Positions 36,010 through 45,263 of a stretch of DNA of 64,000 nt are shown piece by piece. The notes beneath the pieces were generated by a model that saw only the letters and a list, made by a program, of their open reading frames with translations, did no database searches and had not been told where the DNA came from. The stretch is from Schaalia georgiae DSM 6843 (GTDB lineage: Bacteria; Actinomycetota; Actinomycetes; Actinomycetales; Actinomycetaceae). The stretch spans positions 97,044 through 161,043 of the forward strand of contig NZ_AUBM01000011.1 of assembly GCF_000429245.1 (NCBI RefSeq), read 5' to 3'. Made by a program: the position numbers and the translations under genes. How positions within the stretch are numbered: the stretch's first letter is position 1; each line of letters begins with the position of its first letter.

Positions 36010-38568
36010 TCAGGCGTCGGCCACCTGGTTCGCCATCTGGCGTTCGCACACATCGATCCGCTCGCGGATGATGCGCACGGCTCCGGCCGGTGCCTCGGGG
36101 TGGGCCTCGATCCACTCGTGGCCCGCGCGCACCACGTCGACACCGGGCGCGTAACCGGCCAAATCGGAGGGGAAGAGCAGAGTCGTCAGATCCTCGGCGG
36201 TGTGGAAGGTGTTCTCCTCCCACACCCGCTCCAGTGCGGCGAAGTAGCGCTCCACGTAGGGCTCGTACAGCGATGGGGTGGTCCGCGCCTGGGCCCAGAA
36301 CCCGGAGACCATCGCCCAACGGGTGTCGTTGGGGATCGACTTGTCCCCCAGGACCTGCTCCCACACCTGTTCCTTGACAGCCTCGTCGCCGCGCGCCGCC
36401 CGGGCCGCAGCGGCGTTCTGGCGGCCCGTCATCGTGTCGTCCTCCTGCTCCCGGGCGTCGATCTCCGCGTCCCCGGCGGCGCCACCCCTGACCAGGGCGA
36501 TCAGCAGCGACCACTGCAGGTCGACGTCCATCTCGAGGCCGTCCAGGGTCGCTGACCCGTCGTAGAGGGCCTTGACGGCCTCGAACTGCTCGGCGCTGGA
36601 TGCGTTGCGGGCGGAGGCCGCCACCAGCATGCGCTGCGCGTCGGAGCCGGACTGGGCGGTGCGGGCCAGCAGCAGCAGGCGCCTGCCCACCATCTCGGCG
36701 GCCTCAGCGCGGGCATCGGGGGCCACGAAAGTGCGCACGGCTTCGTCGATGTGGCGCAGCGTCAGCGTCAGCAACTGCATGTTCGTCTCGGCGGGAACAG
36801 CGGTGAGCGCCAGGTTCAGGTAGTCGCGCGCCTTCATCTGCCCGTCGCGGGTCATGTCCCACGCAGCGGCCATGACGACACCGCGGGTGAGGGAGTCCGT
36901 GAAGCGCGTGATATTGGCGACCGCGAAGGCCAGAGAGTCCTCGTCGAGGCGGATCTTCGCGTAGGCCAGATCGCCGTCGTTGACCAAGATGAAGTCGGGG
37001 CGGGCCATGCCCTCGGCGGAGGGAACACCGGTGGAGGCGCCGTCCACGTCGAGCTCCTCGTGGAAGACCCGATTCAAGGACTCGCCCTCCAGGGAGTACC
37101 CGGCGACGGCGAGGCGGTGGGGGCGCAGTGAGGCGCCCTCGCTGAATGCCTCCTGCTCGATCGACAGGCGCGTGATCCTGCCGTCCCCGTCCGTCTCGAC
37201 GGACGGGCGCAGCAGGGTGACGCCGGCCTCCTCCAGCCATACCTTCGACCAGGCGGCCAAGTCGCGGCCCGAGGCCTTCTCCAACTCGCCGAGCAGGTCG
37301 GCCAGGGTGGCGTTCGCGTAGGAGTGCGCGGTGAGGTACTCGTGCAGGCCCGCGAAGAACGCGTCACGTCCCACGTAGGACACGAGCTGGCGCAGCACGG
37401 AGGCGCCCTTGGCGTATGTGATGCCGTCGAAGTTGACCTCGACATCGGCCAGGTCGCGGATCTCGGCGGTGATGGGGTGAGTGGTGGGCAGCTGGTCCTG
37501 CTTGAGGCCCCAGTCCTTGCGGACCATGAAGCCCGTCCACCCCTCTGTGTAAGGGGTGTTCTCGGCCAGCGCCAGGTGGCTCATGAACTCGGCGAAGGAC
37601 TCGTTGAGCCACAGGTCGTTCCACCACTTCATGGTCACCAGGTCGCCGAACCACATGTGGGCCAGCTCGTGGAGGATCGTGTTGGCGCGGGACTCCAGCT
37701 GGGCCTCGGTGGGCCGTGTGCGGAACACGTAGGCGTCGCGGAAGGTCACGCAACCGGCGTTCTCCATCGCCCCGGCGTTGTACTCGGGCACGAAGACCTG
37801 GTCGTACTTGGTGAAGGGGTAGGCGATGCCGTAGGCGTCCTCGAAGAACTCGAAGCCCTTGCGCGTGATGTCGATGATGGCGTCGGCGTCCAGGTGCTCG
37901 AGAACGGACGCCCGGCAGTACACGCCCAGGTCGATGGTGCGGCCGTCGGAGGAGGTGAGGGTGTCGGTGACGCCCTCGTAGGGGCCGGCCACGACCGCGG
38001 TGATGTAGGTGGACATCTTCTCCGTGGTCGCGAAGCGGTAGGTCCAGGCCCCGCCTTCCTTCTCGGGGGAGGGGGTGGGGGCGTTGGAGAACACCTTCCA
38101 GCCCTCGGGGGCCTTGACGGTCAGGGCGAACGTGGACTTCAGGTCCGGCTGCTCGAAGGTGGTGTAGACGCGGCGGGCGTCGGGGACCTCGAACTGGGAG
38201 TACGTGTAGGCCTTGCCGTCAGCGGGGTCGACGAAGCGGTGCAGGCCCTCGCCGGTGTGCATGTACTGGCAGTCGGCGTCGACCTCGAGGACGTTGTGCT
38301 CGGCCAGGTCGTCCAGGCTGATGCGCGAGTCCTGGTGGTGGACGCCCGGATCCAGGTCGCGGTCGTTGAGCTTGATGGAACGCACATTGGTGGAGACCAG
38401 GTCCGCGAAGGCCGCGCCGCCGGGGGTGGCGGTGAACTCGACGCGGGTGCGCGAGCCGAAGTCGGTGTCACCCCGGGTGAGGTCGAGTTCGATGTCGTAG
38501 CGGATGACCTCGCTGATGACTCCGGCGCGTGCGAGCGCCTCGTCGCGGGTCAGGTTAAGGCCTGGCAT
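36010..38568 (-). CDS. pepN: Aminopeptidase N (M1 family)
   Basis: An 852-residue cytosolic zinc aminopeptidase, no signal peptide. Exopeptidase motif GAMENAGCVTFRDAY, zinc site HELAH (His300, Glu301, His304) with the third ligand Glu323 in NESFAEF, exactly as in M1 enzymes. The length matches actinobacterial PepN of the lysyl/alanyl type. It is the first of two metallopeptidase genes on the same strand; pepO lies upstream with a 122-base gap. Confidence 0.96.
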   Translation of the reverse strand: MPGLNLTRDEALARAGVISEVIRYDIELDLTRGDTDFGSRTRVEFTATPGGAAFADLVSTNVRSIKLNDRDLDPGVHHQDSRISLDDLAEHNVLEVDADCQYMHTGEGLHRFVDPADGKAYTYSQFEVPDARRVYTTFEQPDLKSTFALTVKAPEGWKVFSNAPTPSPEKEGGAWTYRFATTEKMSTYITAVVAGPYEGVTDTLTSSDGRTIDLGVYCRASVLEHLDADAIIDITRKGFEFFEDAYGIAYPFTKYDQVFVPEYNAGAMENAGCVTFRDAYVFRTRPTEAQLESRANTILHELAHMWFGDLVTMKWWNDLWLNESFAEFMSHLALAENTPYTEGWTGFMVRKDWGLKQDQLPTTHPITAEIRDLADVEVNFDGITYAKGASVLRQLVSYVGRDAFFAGLHEYLTAHSYANATLADLLGELEKASGRDLAAWSKVWLEEAGVTLLRPSVETDGDGRITRLSIEQEAFSEGASLRPHRLAVAGYSLEGESLNRVFHEELDVDGASTGVPSAEGMARPDFILVNDGDLAYAKIRLDEDSLAFAVANITRFTDSLTRGVVMAAAWDMTRDGQMKARDYLNLALTAVPAETNMQLLTLTLRHIDEAVRTFVAPDARAEAAEMVGRRLLLLARTAQSGSDAQRMLVAASARNASSAEQFEAVKALYDGSATLDGLEMDVDLQWSLLIALVRGGAAGDAEIDAREQEDDTMTGRQNAAAARAARGDEAVKEQVWEQVLGDKSIPNDTRWAMVSGFWAQARTTPSLYEPYVERYFAALERVWEENTFHTAEDLTTLLFPSDLAGYAPGVDVVRAGHEWIEAHPEAPAGAVRIIRERIDVCERQMANQVADA

Positions 38569-38690
38569 TGTTCGCCTTCCGTTGGTCGAATAGGACGCGT
38601 TTCGTGCGTGCGCTTATCTAATACTGGCACGCGTTCGTCTGATTGTGCGACTGGATGCCCGCGTTGCGGAAGACCGTCATTTGAGCAATA

Positions 38691-40754
38691 TCACCAGATC
38701 GCCACCCGTTCGGCGGGGTCCAGCCACATGCCGTCGCCCTCGGTGACACCGTAAGCGGTGGCGAACTCATCGAAATTCTTCAGCACCTGGTTGCACCGGA
38801 ACTCGGCGGGGGAGTGCGGGTCCACGGCCAGCATTTGGCGGGCGAAGCGGGGCCGCGTCGCAGTGCGCCACACGCGGGCCCACGACTGGAAGAACCTCTC
38901 GGGCCCGCTGAGCCCGTCGATGACGGGCGCGGTGGCGGGCGCGAGCCCCTGCTCGGCCAGGACGGCCGCCCACGCCTTCCACGCGATCGTGAGGCCTCCG
39001 AGGTCGCCGATGTTCTCCCCGACGGTCAGGGCGCCGTTGACGTGGGGCGCTCTGCCGGTCGTCCCGGCTCCGTCGGGCCGTTCCGCCTCGTCCGTCCCCC
39101 CGGCTCCGTCGTCCGAGGCGGGGGCGCCGGGCAGTAGATCCGCGGGCGTGAGGGCGTTGTACTGGTCGATGAGGGCGCGGGTGCGCTCCTCGAAGCGCTC
39201 CCTGTCCTGGTCCGTCCACCAGTTCTCCAGGTTCCCCCTCTCGTCGAAGCGGGACCCCTGGTCGTCGAAGCCGTGCCCGATCTCGTGCCCGATGACGGCG
39301 CCGATGGCGCCGAAGTTGACGGCGTCGTCGGCGCCGGGGTCGAAGAAGGGGGGTTGGAGGATGGCCGCGGGGAAGACGATCTCGTTGAGGGTCGGATTGT
39401 AGTAGGCGTTGACCGTCTGCGGGGTCATGTACCAGCGGTCGCGGTCCACGGGGGCGCCCAGTCGCGCCCATTCCCGCTCGGTCTCGTAGGAGGCGGCGGC
39501 CCGCAGGTTGTCGACCAGGGGGACGGCGGGGTCGATGTCCAGGCCCGAGTAGTCCTTCCACTTGGGCGGGTATCCGATCTTCGGATTGAAGGTGGCCAGT
39601 TTGTCCAGGGCGCGGCCCTTGGTGGCGTCCCCCATCCAGTCGAGGGCGCGGATGGAGTGCCCGTAGGCGTCCAGCAGGCGGGCGACCAGGTCGTCCATGC
39701 GCTCCTTCGAGGCGGGCGGGAAGTGACGGGCGACCCAGGCGCGGCCCATCGCCTCGCCCAGGCACGACTCGATGAGGCCGAGGGCCCGCTTCCAACGGGG
39801 GCGCAGTTGCTCGGTCCCGGCCAGGGTGCGGCCGTGGAAGTCGAAGTTCTCCTCCACGAAGGCCGAGGAGAGCACGGGGGCGCGCGCGTCGATCACCGAG
39901 GCGGCGGCCCACTCCTTGAGGGTGCCCAGGTCGGTGTCGGCCCACAGGGCGCAGGCGCCGCGCAGGAACTCGGGCTGGTCGACGTTGACGACCAGGGAGT
40001 CTGTGGGCAGGTGCGCCCCGTCGGCCCAGCCCTGCCAGTCGAAACCGGGGTTGGCGGCGACCAGGTCCTCCCAGGGGGTGGGGTTGTCCGAGAGCAGGGG
40101 GTCGCGGTCGGACACGGAATCGCGGTGGTGGGCGGCCAGAGCCGTCTCGAAGGCCATGATCCGCCCGGCGGCGCCCTCGGGGTCCCGGGCGCCCGCCAGT
40201 TCGAGCATGCGCGCGGTGTGGGCGACGTAGGCGCGGCGGACCGGCTCGTAGTCGTCCTCGCGGTAGTACGCCTCGTCGGGCAGGCCGATGCCCGATTGGA
40301 CCAGGGAGACCATGTACTGGGAGGAGTCGTGGGGATTGGTGCCGACGTGCGCGCCGACGAGGCCCCCCACCCCCTCGCGCATGAGGCGGCCCGTCAGCGC
40401 GGCCAAGTCCGCGCGCGTGGGCGCCTGGGCGATGGCCTCCAGGTCGGGGGCGATCGGCGAGGCGCCGGCGGCCTCAATGGCGCCTTCGTCGAGGAACTGG
40501 TTCCACAGGGTCGCGATCCTTCCGGCGTCGGGGTCGTCGAGGGCCCCGGCGGCGGCTGCTTCGGCGATGGCGCGGCAGTGCGCCTCGGACTGGTCGCGCA
40601 GGGCGTGGAAGGCGCCGTCGATGGGTCTGTCGGCTGGGATCTCGTGTCGGGTGAGCCAGCCGCCGTTGACGTGCCGGTAGAAGTCGTCCTGGGGGCGCAC
40701 GGAGGGGTCGGCGTTGGCGGCCTCGCCGGAGCGGGCGCGGATGTCGTGGTCCAT
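38691..40754 (-). CDS. M13-family metallopeptidase (neprilysin/PepO type)
   Basis: A 687-residue oligopeptidase. The zinc motif is HEIGH (His490, Glu491, His494), the substrate-binding NAYYNP lies before it, and GENIGDLGG holds the third ligand; the family's C-terminal CxxW-like ending is present as ending EGDGMWLDPAERVAIW. The N terminus (MDHDIRARSGEA) lacks a signal or membrane anchor, so it is predicted cytosolic like PepO. With the adjacent PepN it would complete peptide breakdown after import, for instance of fragments released by the secreted subtilase (inference). Confidence 0.93.
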   Translation of the reverse strand: MDHDIRARSGEAANADPSVRPQDDFYRHVNGGWLTRHEIPADRPIDGAFHALRDQSEAHCRAIAEAAAAGALDDPDAGRIATLWNQFLDEGAIEAAGASPIAPDLEAIAQAPTRADLAALTGRLMREGVGGLVGAHVGTNPHDSSQYMVSLVQSGIGLPDEAYYREDDYEPVRRAYVAHTARMLELAGARDPEGAAGRIMAFETALAAHHRDSVSDRDPLLSDNPTPWEDLVAANPGFDWQGWADGAHLPTDSLVVNVDQPEFLRGACALWADTDLGTLKEWAAASVIDARAPVLSSAFVEENFDFHGRTLAGTEQLRPRWKRALGLIESCLGEAMGRAWVARHFPPASKERMDDLVARLLDAYGHSIRALDWMGDATKGRALDKLATFNPKIGYPPKWKDYSGLDIDPAVPLVDNLRAAASYETEREWARLGAPVDRDRWYMTPQTVNAYYNPTLNEIVFPAAILQPPFFDPGADDAVNFGAIGAVIGHEIGHGFDDQGSRFDERGNLENWWTDQDRERFEERTRALIDQYNALTPADLLPGAPASDDGAGGTDEAERPDGAGTTGRAPHVNGALTVGENIGDLGGLTIAWKAWAAVLAEQGLAPATAPVIDGLSGPERFFQSWARVWRTATRPRFARQMLAVDPHSPAEFRCNQVLKNFDEFATAYGVTEGDGMWLDPAERVAIW

Positions 40755-40920
40755 GATCCCACTCTAGGTGCTCGTGACCTGCGGCGCGCTGGTGCGGGGA
40801 GGTTGGGGCGGGCGTGTTCGCGGGCCGTGAAATCGAATTATGGCATGGTCGTTCGTCGTAAATGCGCCGATGGGGCACTCCCTGTCCCAAGGAGTGGTGG
40901 TGCCCGGACCCCGGAATACC

Positions 40921-40934
40921 TGCACATTTGTGCA
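40921..40934. promoter_or_regulatory. Palindrome upstream of glpA, possible operator
   Basis: TGCACA-TT-TGTGCA, a perfect 6-bp inverted repeat with 2-bp spacer, centred about 60 bases upstream of the likely glp transcription start. It is placed where an activator would bind. It does not fit the CRP consensus well. Confidence 0.4.
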
Positions 40935-40952
40935 ATGTGGGTGAGTGATTCG

Positions 40953-40982
40953 TTCAAAACGGTTCTGGAGGTGCATTATTGT
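40953..40982 (+). promoter_or_regulatory. Predicted promoter of glpABC
   Basis: TTCAAA at 40953-40958, 18-base spacer, TATTGT at 40977-40982. This gives a leader of ~45 bases containing AAGGGAACGAGC before the GTG start of glpA. Confidence 0.45.
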
Positions 40983-41034
40983 GGGCAACACCGAGGCACC
41001 GGCGCCTCGTATTCACACCTGAAGGGAACGAGCG

Positions 41035-42621
41035 GTGAGAACCATTCACACTGACGTTGTTGTCATTGGCGGCGGCTCCACCGGTGCGGGCGTCGTTCGC
41101 GATGCCGCCATGCGCGGATTCTCGGCGGTCCTGGTGGACCGGGCGGACATCGCCCAGGGCACTTCCGGCCGTTTCCACGGCCTGCTGCACTCGGGTGGGC
41201 GCTACATCGCCTCCGACCCCGAGTCGGCCACCGAGTGCGCCGAGGAGAACACCATCGTCAAACGGATCAACGCCAACGCCGTCGAGGCCACGGGCGGCCT
41301 CTTCGTCACCACGGCCCAGGACGAGGAGGACTACGCCGACCAGTTCCTCGCCCGCGCATCGGCGGCCAAGGTGCCCGCCCGCGAGATCACCATCGCGGAG
41401 GCGCTGGCGCGCGAGCCCCGCCTGGACCCGCGCATCAAGCGGGCCTTCGAGGTCGAGGACGGCACGGTCGACGGCTGGCAGATGGTGTGGGGCGCAATCC
41501 GCTCCGCCGAGGCGTACGGCGCGAAGATCCTCACCTACCACAGGGTCGTCTCCATCGACCGCGAGGGCGACCGCGTCAGCGCCGTCGTCGTCCACGACGA
41601 GAGAGGCGGGGAGGACCTGCGCGTCGAATGCGGTTTCGTCGTCAACTGCGGCGGTCCGTGGGCCGGCCAGATCGCCGCCATGGCGGACTGCCACGGCGTG
41701 GACGTGGTGCCCGGCGCGGGCATCATGATCGCAATGAACCACCGGCTCACTGGCACCGTCCTCAACCGCTGCGTGTGGCCCGAAGACGGGGACATCCTGG
41801 TGCCCGACCACACGGTGTGCATCATCGGCACCACGGACATCAAGGCCGAGGATCCCGACCGCCTGGCCATCCCCGCCAACGAAGTCCAGCAGATGCTCGA
41901 CTCCGGCGAGGCCATGATCCCCGGTTTCCGCCGCTCCCGCGCCCTGCACGCGTGGGCGGGGGCACGCCCGCTCATCAAGGATTCGCGCGTCGCCGCCACC
42001 GACACCCGCCACATGGCGCGCGGCATGAGCGTCATCGACCACCACAGCCGCGACGGCGTCTACGGGATGCTCACCATCGCGGGCGGCAAACTCACCACCT
42101 ACCGGCTCATGGCCGAGCGCGTCGTCGACATCATGTGCTCCGAGATGGGCGGGCAGCGGCCCTGCAAGACCGCGGGCGAGGCGGTTCCCCCGGCCGAGGA
42201 CGGCAGGCTCTACACCATCGGCCACCGCCTCGACAACGTCGAGTCCCGCAACGACGGGCCCTCCCACGAGCAGATCATCTGCGAGTGCGAGATGGCCACG
42301 CGCGCCATGCTCGAGAGGGTCATGGACACCCTGCCCAAGAGCCAGCTCGACGACGTGCGCCGCCAGATGCGCCTGGGCATGGGGCCGTGCCAGGGCGGGT
42401 TCTGCTCCCAGCGGGCAGCGGGCATCGCCCACGAGCGCGGCGACATCGACGCCGAGCGCGCCAACGGGCTGCTGCGCCTCTTCCTGAAGAACCGGTGGAT
42501 CGGCCTGTGGCCGATCCTCTACGGCAAACAGGTCCGCCAGGCGGCGCTGGACAACTGGATCCACGAGGGCACGCTCGATGTCGAGCACCTGCCCGTCCCG
42601 GTCGAGGAGGTCGTGCGATGA
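41035..42621 (+). CDS. glpA: Anaerobic glycerol-3-phosphate dehydrogenase subunit A
   Basis: A 528-residue FAD enzyme oxidising sn-glycerol 3-phosphate to dihydroxyacetone phosphate under anaerobic conditions. N-terminal dinucleotide fold VVVIGGGSTGAGVVRDAAMRG, GRFHGLLHSGGRY, ITIAGGKLTTYRLMAE-type motif, and a C-terminal [2Fe-2S]-type Cys cluster (CECEMATR, GMGPCQGGFCSQRA). GTG 41035 follows AAGGGAACGAGCG. GlpA is encoded with glpB and glpC by 4-base ATGA overlaps. No glpF or glpK is nearby. Confidence 0.95.
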   Translation: MRTIHTDVVVIGGGSTGAGVVRDAAMRGFSAVLVDRADIAQGTSGRFHGLLHSGGRYIASDPESATECAEENTIVKRINANAVEATGGLFVTTAQDEEDYADQFLARASAAKVPAREITIAEALAREPRLDPRIKRAFEVEDGTVDGWQMVWGAIRSAEAYGAKILTYHRVVSIDREGDRVSAVVVHDERGGEDLRVECGFVVNCGGPWAGQIAAMADCHGVDVVPGAGIMIAMNHRLTGTVLNRCVWPEDGDILVPDHTVCIIGTTDIKAEDPDRLAIPANEVQQMLDSGEAMIPGFRRSRALHAWAGARPLIKDSRVAATDTRHMARGMSVIDHHSRDGVYGMLTIAGGKLTTYRLMAERVVDIMCSEMGGQRPCKTAGEAVPPAEDGRLYTIGHRLDNVESRNDGPSHEQIICECEMATRAMLERVMDTLPKSQLDDVRRQMRLGMGPCQGGFCSQRAAGIAHERGDIDAERANGLLRLFLKNRWIGLWPILYGKQVRQAALDNWIHEGTLDVEHLPVPVEEVVR

Positions 42622-43868
42622 GGGACGCAGTCGTCATAGGGGCGGGCATCGCAGGGCTCGCCGCCGCTATCCGCCTCGCCCGCTCGGGCGCCTCGGTGAC
42701 CCTGGTCGCCAAGGGCGTGGGCGGCCTGCAATTGGGCACAGGGACAGTCGACGTCCTCGGCTACTCCCCGGAGCGCGTCGAGCGCCCCCTGGAAGCGATA
42801 GGCCCCCACGTGGCCTCGCGCGAGAGCCACCCCTACTCCCACTTCACCCCCGGGTTCGTGGGGGAGGCCGTCAACTGGCTGCGCGACACCGCGGGCCCGT
42901 CCCTGCTGGTGGGGGACGCCTCGCGCAACGTCACCATACCGACGGGCGTGGGGGCGCTGCGCCCCACGAGCCTGTACCAGCCGTCCATGGCGGCGGGCGT
43001 GCCCACCCCCGGCGCCTCCTACGCGATCGTCGGCCTGAAGCGCTTCAAGGACTTCTACCCGGCGCTGGTGGCCGAGAACCTCTCCCGCCAGATGGGCCCC
43101 GACGGCCAGCGCCTGGACGCGCGCGCCATCAGCGTCGACTTCGAGGTGCGGGCCGGGGAGGCGGACTCCACGGGCACCAACCACGCGCGCGCCCTGGACG
43201 AGGCGGACGCCCGCCAGCGCCTCGCCGACACCATCGGACCGCTCCTGTCGGCCGGGGAGGTCGTCGGACTGCCGGCAGTCCTGGGCCTGGCCGACCCCGA
43301 CGCCGCCGCCGACCTGGCCGGGCGCCTGGGGCACGAGGTCTTCGAGATCCCCGTGCAGCCCCCGTCGGTGCCGGGCATGCGCCTGAACACCGCGTTCAGC
43401 GAGATCGTCAAGTACGAGGGGCGCCTCATAATGGGCTCGGCGGTCACCGGTTTCAAGCGCCGGGCGGGCAGGATCGTCTCCGTCGACATCTCCACCGCGG
43501 GCAGGCCCACCACCATCGAGGCGGGCGCCTTCGTCCTGGCGGCCGGGGGATTCGAATCCGGCGCCCTCGCCGTCGACTCCCACGGCCAGGTGTCCGAGAC
43601 CGTCTTCGGCCTGCCGGTCATGGGCGCGCAGGGGCAGCTCCTGCACGCCGACTTCTGGGGCGAGGACCAGCCCCTGTTCCTAGCCGGGATCGCGGTTGAC
43701 GACCAGATGCGCCCCGTCGGCCCCGACGGGAGCGCCGTTCACAGCAACCTCCACGCGGTCGGCGGGAACCTGGCCGGCGCCACCCGGTGGAGGGAGAAGA
43801 GCGGGGAGGGCATCGCCCTCGCCAGCGCGGTGCGCGCCGCGGACACGATTGTGGAGGGACTGCGATGA
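42618..43868 (+). CDS. glpB: Anaerobic glycerol-3-phosphate dehydrogenase subunit B
   Basis: A 416-residue flavoprotein subunit. N-terminal VVIGAGIAGLAAAIRLARSGASV, and LQLGTGTVDVLGYSP near the start is characteristic of GlpB. FVLAAGGFESGA and AGATRWREKSGEGIALASA close the FAD domain. It overlaps both neighbours by ATGA. It passes electrons between GlpA and the iron-sulfur subunit GlpC in the E. coli model. Confidence 0.93.
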   Translation: MRDAVVIGAGIAGLAAAIRLARSGASVTLVAKGVGGLQLGTGTVDVLGYSPERVERPLEAIGPHVASRESHPYSHFTPGFVGEAVNWLRDTAGPSLLVGDASRNVTIPTGVGALRPTSLYQPSMAAGVPTPGASYAIVGLKRFKDFYPALVAENLSRQMGPDGQRLDARAISVDFEVRAGEADSTGTNHARALDEADARQRLADTIGPLLSAGEVVGLPAVLGLADPDAAADLAGRLGHEVFEIPVQPPSVPGMRLNTAFSEIVKYEGRLIMGSAVTGFKRRAGRIVSVDISTAGRPTTIEAGAFVLAAGGFESGALAVDSHGQVSETVFGLPVMGAQGQLLHADFWGEDQPLFLAGIAVDDQMRPVGPDGSAVHSNLHAVGGNLAGATRWREKSGEGIALASAVRAADTIVEGLR

Positions 43869-45190
43869 GTGCTGGAACGACGAAAGGGATCGCCGGGATG
43901 TTCCCCGCCTTCAACGGGGGGCTGTCGTCGGAGGGCGTCGAGGAGGAGGACGTCATCAGCCTCGGCGACGCCACCGTCGGAGGCCTGCGCGGCAGCCTCG
44001 ACGCGTGCGTGAAGTGCACGATCTGCGAGACGAACTGCCCCGTCATGCGGGTCACCGACCTGTTCGGCGGGCCCAAGTACTCCGGCCCGCAGGCCGAGCG
44101 CTTCCGCCAGAAGGGGCAGATCGTCGACAAGTCCATCGACTACTGCTCCTCGTGCGGCACCTGCTCCCTGGTGTGCCCGCAGGGAGTGAAGGTCACGGAG
44201 ATCATCCACCACCGGCGCACCGAGATGAAGATAGCCATGGGGATCCCCGTGCGGGACCGCCTCATCGGGCGCACCTCCCTGATCGGCACGATGATGACGC
44301 CCGTGGCGCCCATCGCGAACTGGGCGCTCGACGTCAAGCCGATCCGCATGGTCATGGAGAAGGTCATCGGCGTCCACCGCTCCGCCCCGATGCCCCGCGC
44401 CTACGGGCGCACCTTCGAGGGGTGGTTCAAGAAGCACAAGCCCCTGCCCTCGTCGGGCGAGCGCGGCCAGGTCATCTTCTTCCACGGGTGCGCGGGCCAG
44501 TACTTCGAGGTGGAGACCTCCATCCACTCCGTCCTGGTCCTGGAGCACCTGGGCTACGAGGTGCTGGTCCCCAAGCACGGGTGCTGCGGCTTGGCGCTGC
44601 AGTCCAACGGGCTCTACTCGGACGCCCGCAAGTACGTGTCGCGCCTGACGGACGACCTGCGCAAGGTGAACCGGGGCGCCCCGATCGTCTCCGCCTCCGG
44701 CTCGTGCGCCGGGATGCTGCGCCACGAGGCGCACGACATCCTGGAGATGGACACCCCCGAGCTGGAGGACGTGGGCAGCAGGACCTGGGACATCTGCGAG
44801 TTCCTGCTGGACCTGCACGACCGGGGGGAGCTGGACACGGACTTCCAGCGCATCGACGTGACCATCCCCTACCACGCGCCCTGCCAGCTCAAGTCCCAGG
44901 GACTGGGGCTGCCCGCCATGGAGGTCATGGGCCTCATCCCCGGGGTGAAGGTCGTCGAGTCCCAGCAACCGTGCTGCGGCATCGCCGGCACCTACGGCAT
45001 GAAGAAGGAGAAGTACGCCGTCGCCCAGGCCGTGGGCGCCCCCGTCTTCGACTTCATCAAGCAGGTCAACGCCGAACTGGCGGCGTGCGACACGGAGACG
45101 TGCCGCTGGCAGCTGCGCACCGCGACCGGCGCGAACGTCGTCCACCCGATCTGGCTCATCCACAAGGCCTACGGCCTGCCCAACGGCTGA
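43865..45190 (+). CDS. glpC: Anaerobic glycerol-3-phosphate dehydrogenase subunit C
   Basis: A 441-residue iron-sulfur subunit that links GlpAB to the membrane menaquinone pool. Two 4Fe-4S motifs are visible: CVKCTICETNCPV and CSSCGTCSLVCPQG. Two CCG domains follow (KHGCCGLALQSNG and QQPCCGIAGTYG), which bind a non-cubane cluster in related proteins. Its first ~40 residues are an extension absent from shorter GlpC proteins. Confidence 0.94.
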   Translation: MSAGTTKGIAGMFPAFNGGLSSEGVEEEDVISLGDATVGGLRGSLDACVKCTICETNCPVMRVTDLFGGPKYSGPQAERFRQKGQIVDKSIDYCSSCGTCSLVCPQGVKVTEIIHHRRTEMKIAMGIPVRDRLIGRTSLIGTMMTPVAPIANWALDVKPIRMVMEKVIGVHRSAPMPRAYGRTFEGWFKKHKPLPSSGERGQVIFFHGCAGQYFEVETSIHSVLVLEHLGYEVLVPKHGCCGLALQSNGLYSDARKYVSRLTDDLRKVNRGAPIVSASGSCAGMLRHEAHDILEMDTPELEDVGSRTWDICEFLLDLHDRGELDTDFQRIDVTIPYHAPCQLKSQGLGLPAMEVMGLIPGVKVVESQQPCCGIAGTYGMKKEKYAVAQAVGAPVFDFIKQVNAELAACDTETCRWQLRTATGANVVHPIWLIHKAYGLPNG

Positions 45191-45250
45191 GGCCCGCACT
45201 CGGGCGTTCAGCCCCGGGCGTCGCGGGCCTTCCGGCCCCGCACTTGGGGA

Positions 45251-45263
45251 TACACTTGCGCCA
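45251..45263 (+). promoter_or_regulatory. Possible leaderless promoter of the SDR gene
   Basis: TACACT at 45251-45256 is followed after six bases by ATG 45263. No Shine-Dalgarno is visible. TANNNT-N6-start arrangement. Confidence 0.45.

Larger units (their letters stand above)
40755..41034. other. Divergent region pepO / glpA
   Basis: 280 bases with lower G+C than its flanks. It contains an imperfect stem around 40873-40905 (GGGCACTCC with GGAGTGGTGGTGCCC), the TGCACA-N2-TGTGCA palindrome at 40921-40934, and the predicted glp promoter at 40953-40982. Confidence 0.5.
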
